Positions 59,291 to 64,000 of a stretch of DNA of 64,000 bases are shown one piece after another. The position numbers were made by a program, and so were the translations under genes. The stretch is taken from positions 52,601,583-52,665,582 of the forward strand of contig ML679966.1 of the NCBI GenBank assembly GCA_007922225.1. Direction: 5' to 3'. Origin of the DNA: Emydura subglobosa. Taxonomy: Eukaryota > Chordata > Testudines > Chelidae. Below the pieces are notes generated by a model. It did no database searches. It had not been told where the DNA came from and saw only the letters and a program-made list of their open reading frames with translations. The first letter of the stretch is position 1. Every line of letters starts with the position of its first letter.

Positions 59291-61749
59291 TTTGGAAAAC
59301 CACAGCTTCCACCTCTCCCCCTGCACACAGCTGAGATTCATTTCTTCCACAATGCTCTTAGTGATTCAGTAATATTTCACATTTTCCATCTTTACCTTCT
59401 TTTAAATATCAACAAAAACTCAAGAGAAGCTCCAAGCTGTGCATACATCTAACCTGAGCAATCATGGCATAATTCAACCCCCTTTAACAATCCTCCGGAC
59501 CCCGGTAAAGTGTACTCTTCCCCCCCCTCCCATCTGAGGGCCCTGATTGTATTTGAGGCAAATACACGGAGGCTTCACGCTTTTGGGCAGGGGGAGGGGG
59601 AGAGGGAACAGATAAGTTTTTAAAAAGTTCGGTTCTCACTGTGGTCAGTTGCAAACTCATTGACTTAAATCAAAATGGGGAAAAAAAATCAAATCCATAG
59701 ACATAGGTAAATTCTATCATTTGGATGCATAAATGACAGAGTGAAAAACGTTGCCGGTACCCAGTAGAGGAGGCCAGTTTGAGACCTGTTAGAAAATTCG
59801 GCCCTTGGTATCGGTCAACCTTTGTGGGGTCAGACCTGTGTACAAGTAAAGCAGGAAGCAAGAATGTAAGGTGGCCATTGTTACCTACTGTACTATAGCT
59901 ATGCATTGAACAAACCCTAAATTATCTATTTGTCAGATCTAACGGGATAGGGTGAAATTAAAAACTGTAGTATGTGTCTTATCAGTCCTCAGTGGCTTTC
60001 ACAAAATAGCTTATGTGATAGTATGTGATCATGTAAATGGCAGACTATTAATGCAATCACACTGTTTGGTAAGGAGAATGATTTGGGAGCAAATACCAAC
60101 TAATTTCTACTATAATAGAGGATATTGCATTTTGGACATTTGAAGGGGAGGAACACTGGAGGACCATCACCACCTCCTCCTCCATTGGCTGTTTTATGAA
60201 TGACTAATTTATGAATTCATGAATGATTTTAAATCAACCAAAGCTACATTTTTCATCAAATAAACTATTTGTCCAAAAAATTTCACAGAGCTCTAAAATT
60301 CACAGAAAGTACAGTTCATACAAAACCCCCAAGCATCCTGAATGCAATGTCACCCCCCCACCTCCAACTTTCTAGCTCACTCTTCCCTCGGGAGTCCTTT
60401 ACAGCCCATCTGAATTCAGGTAGGGAGGGTTCCTCCCTGCAGAGGTGACACATGAGAGGGAACATGTGAGGTCATGTTCCCCCTCCCCAGATTTGCTGCT
60501 TGGCTTCTATTGAGTATGCTCACACGGACTGAGCATGCTCATAATGCGGTTGAAGCCAGCTGCCCTCACCTTACCTCCCTCGCTATTGGCAGGCATGGGT
60601 TGTCTCTGTGTCCCTGCCTTGTCAGGCTCCAACAGCTTCCTTCATATTGATCTGAATATGGCTGAAGGCCCCAAATAGATCAGCCTCGGCCCTTTTTGTA
60701 ACCTGTAAGGTGACCTTCTGCTCAGCCTCAATGGGTGATCATAGACCCCTGGCAGGTGACGTCCCTCCAAATTCTCCCCTGACAAACCAGTTCTCCTGAT
60801 TGGGAGCCACCCTATTGTCCAGGATGTTCATATTTGAATAGAGGGCCATCTTGATTTCACAGCCCTCTATTGTCAGGCCAGCACAACTACTCTTTGGAAT
60901 GTCAGACTAAGATGGAGGCAAAGAGACTACACAAAAGGCAACTTGTCCCCATATTCATAATGGAGTTTGCAGTCTGATAAAGATATATATAAAGAGAATT
61001 CATAATCTCACACAGAATTAATAAAGTGTACAGATAGATTCCCAGATCATCCCACATACATTTATCTTGATGCATTTTCCTATGGGATATCAGGAAACAC
61101 TAAGTAAACTGGCATGGTGAAGGCCCACATATTTCAGGGTGTACCTTCAACATTGTTCAGCACTGAACTGGTTAACAGCCTTGGCATTTATGTAACTCAA
61201 GTGGGGGTTCAGATCAAATTAAACATCCTGTAAAGATGCGTGAGTGAAGGTTACACTTACCCTGTCCCAACAGCCTAATACTGTCTGATTGCAGACTCAT
61301 TACTGGATCATATTAGAGAGATTATGTTAATAAACAGAAGTAGAAAAGCTTTTTAAAAAACTATTTGGCAAAACAGATGCTAGAAAAATATAGCAAAACC
61401 TGCAGGAAAATCCTATTTATGCAGATTCCATAGCTCTGCTCTGCCTGTGGATTTCCATTGTCCTTGCTGATAAGTGAACAGACCCCCAAACAGGTATCAT
61501 GTGGCATGCATCTCTCTAATTGCCATTTTCTCTGATAACATGTTCAGCTTGACTTATCTGTCAGCCATATCTCATTGTTATTTAGAGGAAATGCTGATTT
61601 GTGCAAAAAAAAGACAAGATTTGCATGGAAGGTATTTATTCATTGAACATCACTCCAGTATGTTGTGCCTCAGCATATAGGGATTTAAAAAAAACAAAAC
61701 AAACCCCACAATTTTTTCATGGCTCACACATTCATAGGTAGAGAGTATC
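59291..61749. other. Non-coding, mixed composition
   Basis: GC-elevated patches occur at 59520-59620 and 60340-60780, with a C-rich run at 60351-60362 and the phrase GACTGAGCATGCTCATAATG near 60528. No exon, domain or element end was recognised. Confidence 0.45.
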
Positions 61750-61750
61750 A

Positions 61751-61779
61751 CCCCCCCTCGCCCCCGTTCCCGCCCCCCC
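61751..61779 (-). other. G-quadruplex candidate (minus strand) / i-motif (plus strand)
   Basis: The plus strand has C-runs of 7, 5, 3 and 7 separated by TCG, GTT and G. The minus strand therefore satisfies G3+N1-7 four times with loops of 1, 3 and 3 bases. Confidence 0.75.
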
Positions 61780-63356
61780 GGGATATATTCATGAGCTTTT
61801 CTAATCAGAATATTTTGTTATTTGGGAAAAGAAAGGTACAATCTACTATTAATCATTTGATTTTACTTTTCTTTGGCAGGTACAATCCAGAGGAGCTGAG
61901 CAAGTTGTCATCTTCAAAAAAATAATCACTGAAAGTTTCTTATTCCTCACCGTTTGCAAAGTTTAGTAAAACATCTTTTTAAATCATCCATTCTCAGGGC
62001 TCAGGCTGTACTTATTTCATCATGTCATTTTGCATCAGTGTTTTATTACTTTCTGATACAGTGTAAGGTGTCAGCTTGATACTTGAAAGATTTTATGATT
62101 TTGCATTATTGTAGGCGGAATTTGAAAGGAATTTGTTCTGTTTTACTGTTCAGTTTCTGCCTATTTACTATATAATGCGCAGCAATAGGAGAGTTTTGGT
62201 TTAACTTTTCTGGCATGACCCCAAATTTTTATCTTAGCTATTTCAACAACAATTGTGAAAAATAATACGTTAGGAAATGTTAAATGTAAAATCAAGCACT
62301 GAAATGTTAGGGAATGTGGGAATTAAAGTGTCCTGTGCACCCTTAATTTAGCTCACTTCTGGATACCCATTATGATACAGTCTTATATGACCAAATACTA
62401 TTATTTCCATAGGACCCCTTTGGTCCTATTCACCCTTCCTCCCCCTCTGCTCCTATCCATCCCCATTGCCCCAGCTCCTGCTTCCTCCTACCATCACCCA
62501 GACTCCTCACCATCATATGCTTTGCTATTATCCTACCTCCCCCGACCCTGGCTCTCTCCTGATCTTCACCTATATATCTCCAGCCCTTTCTGCTTATATC
62601 CTACACACCCCACTCCATGTCTCCTGCCCCCTCCTACTCTGCTGCTATTCCAAATCCCCCATTCTCTGTTCCTACCCAAATCCTTGTCCACTTATAGCAT
62701 ACTTAATGTCTAGCATATATCACAACTGCCTGTGAGAAATGTTGTATGGGAACCTGTGGAAGAATTGGTGTGAGTGATTAGCCCTCATGACTCCCCTGCT
62801 CTCACTTTCTGCCATAAGCAGCTCATAAATGCACTGGTATAAGCCCCTGTCCCTGACTGCATGTTTTAAAATGGCTGCCATCGCAGTCATTTCCAGGATT
62901 GTATTTAAGCACCTGTGTTCTAGCCACACCCTCCTTCTTCCCCCCTCTTTTCTAACTCTTTAGCATTGCTCAGATCAAGAGCAAACAAAAAGTAGAGAGA
63001 GTTGCTCACATTGTTGAACAAGTGAGCATTACTCACGTTTAGCCTAGCTATGCAGAAGCCTCTCTGCACATAAGCTAAGCCCTAATGTTGCGGGGGGAGG
63101 AGAGCTTCCTGCCCTTCCTTCAGTAATGCTCTGGTGCCAGCAGGCTCAAGCTCTGTTTTATGGCACTGCCACAGATTGCATGGGCAGTTGGCTTTCATCT
63201 ACTCTCTCAGTGGAATATCTCTTGATGTCTTGTAAATGGAAAAAGGCTTTCAAATTAAGTTTCTGAACTTTTTTAAGCCTATGGACCCCAGAAGTTATTC
63301 ATGTCCAGCCTCCCTTTCAGCAGTCTTTCCTATATAACAAAAGGCATGCTAAGTGC
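61780..63356. other. Non-coding; pyrimidine-rich tract at 62400-62690
   Basis: A C/T-rich tract produces S/P/L-rich frames (62372-62735) in two overlapping phases, with no domain. It resembles the pyrimidine-rich repeat at 33000-33850 in style only. The rest shows nothing recognisable. Confidence 0.45.
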
Positions 63357-63445
63357 ATTTATTATTATGATTTGTACTCGGGTAGCACTCACAACGTGCT
63401 GGGCAATGGTTTCTGCCTTACACAGTCCCAAAAGAGCTTAATTTG
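63357..63445 (+). repeat. Ancient amniote SINE/LINE tail (MIR1_Amn/L3-like), short
   Basis: TTTATTATTATGATTTGTAC leads to GGTAGCACTCACAACGTGCT and CAGTCCCAAAAGAGCTTAAT, which parallels the copy at 42615. Confidence 0.5.
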
Positions 63446-64000
63446 TTTTGCCTATTTATGTGGGTCACTTCAAAATTTCTTCTCTAAGTATCTTGTCAAA
63501 AAGGCCTAAGAAAAAGGTTATGAAGAGATCTTTAAAACTTGATCACAGACAACACATCCATGTGCTACTTTAAGATATCAAAAATCTAGATGTTTTTAAA
63601 TAATGAAAACTATCATGAAAAACAGGATTAAAAAGGACTGACAAATGTGGAAGTACTTCGTTCACAGTAGAAATTCCAACATTCATACTAGCTGTATGAC
63701 AGGGTATGTGCACTAGTTGTTAGATCCTCACTTTGCAAGGAGTTAGAATGCTGGTACCTCTATGGGTAATGTGACAATTTGCTTGTGTTACTAGAAATTC
63801 TGTAGCTCATGACTGGTCCCTTCTAGTTACCCTGTGTATCGTATGTGGACTCCAATAAAATTTGGCTTTGCTGATCATTTTATTTTTTATCTAGAGTAAC
63901 TGCTAACTGATTATTTAACGGTGTGGATAAAATCTCACTTCCCAAGCCAGTGCTCGTTTGCCTGTGCTCTCAGATATAATGATCAGCAGGTGGCTTTTTG
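63446..64000. other. Non-coding, AT-rich
   Basis: Nothing recognised. Confidence 0.5.

Noticed and set aside
62372..62735. Two overlapping proline/serine-rich frames
   Set aside because: Pyrimidine-rich sequence keeps two phases open at once, a sign of composition rather than coding.

Overview
The window looks like a gene-poor, AT-rich stretch of a vertebrate nuclear genome. The most likely source is a turtle; a crocodilian or another non-avian sauropsid is possible. The argument rests on the repeat mix: several CR1 LINE copies of different ages, Penelope-like retroelements with a GIY-YIG-type end, a Ty3/gypsy element of the Gmr1 type, hAT transposons, MIR/L3-type ancient SINE tails, and many short fold-back elements. 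I found no convincing host exon, rRNA, tRNA gene, CRISPR array or operon. Almost every open frame is short and chance-like, or lies inside a transposable element.

Layout. 1-22 kb is mostly unique AT-rich DNA with scattered fold-backs (3.4, 4.4, 9.3, 15.7 kb), a possible LTR (7.1-7.7 kb), a MIR-like SINE (17.1 kb) and a Penelope-like 3' end (20.8-21.4 kb). 22.4-30.5 kb is a dense retroelement cluster. An old CR1 copy on the minus strand (23062-27555) is split by a 3.56-kb Gmr1-like LTR element (23396-26954), followed by two more minus-strand CR1 copies (27605-28595 and 29104-30490). 31-34 kb holds a 329-bp hAT MITE with a perfect 8-bp target duplication. It also holds a 222-bp solo LTR with a perfect 5-bp duplication and two tandem RFX X-box-like palindromes. 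35-36 kb is an eroded Penelope-like element. 38.2-39.8 kb is a complete-ended but internally deleted hAT transposon, with the C-terminal part of its transposase and a nested solo LTR. 44.5-46.2 kb combines a LINE fragment with LTR-type sequence. 49.5-51 kb is the best preserved Penelope-like element. 51-64 kb is mostly unique sequence with MITEs, SINE tails, a LINE remnant (57.8-58.6 kb) and a strong G-quadruplex candidate (61.75 kb).

No working gene network is encoded. The value of the window lies in its nested insertions, whose target-site duplications can be read directly and give relative ages, and in the IN-before-RT domain order of the gypsy-type element. Family names come from recognising motifs and tail sequences by eye, not from a database search.
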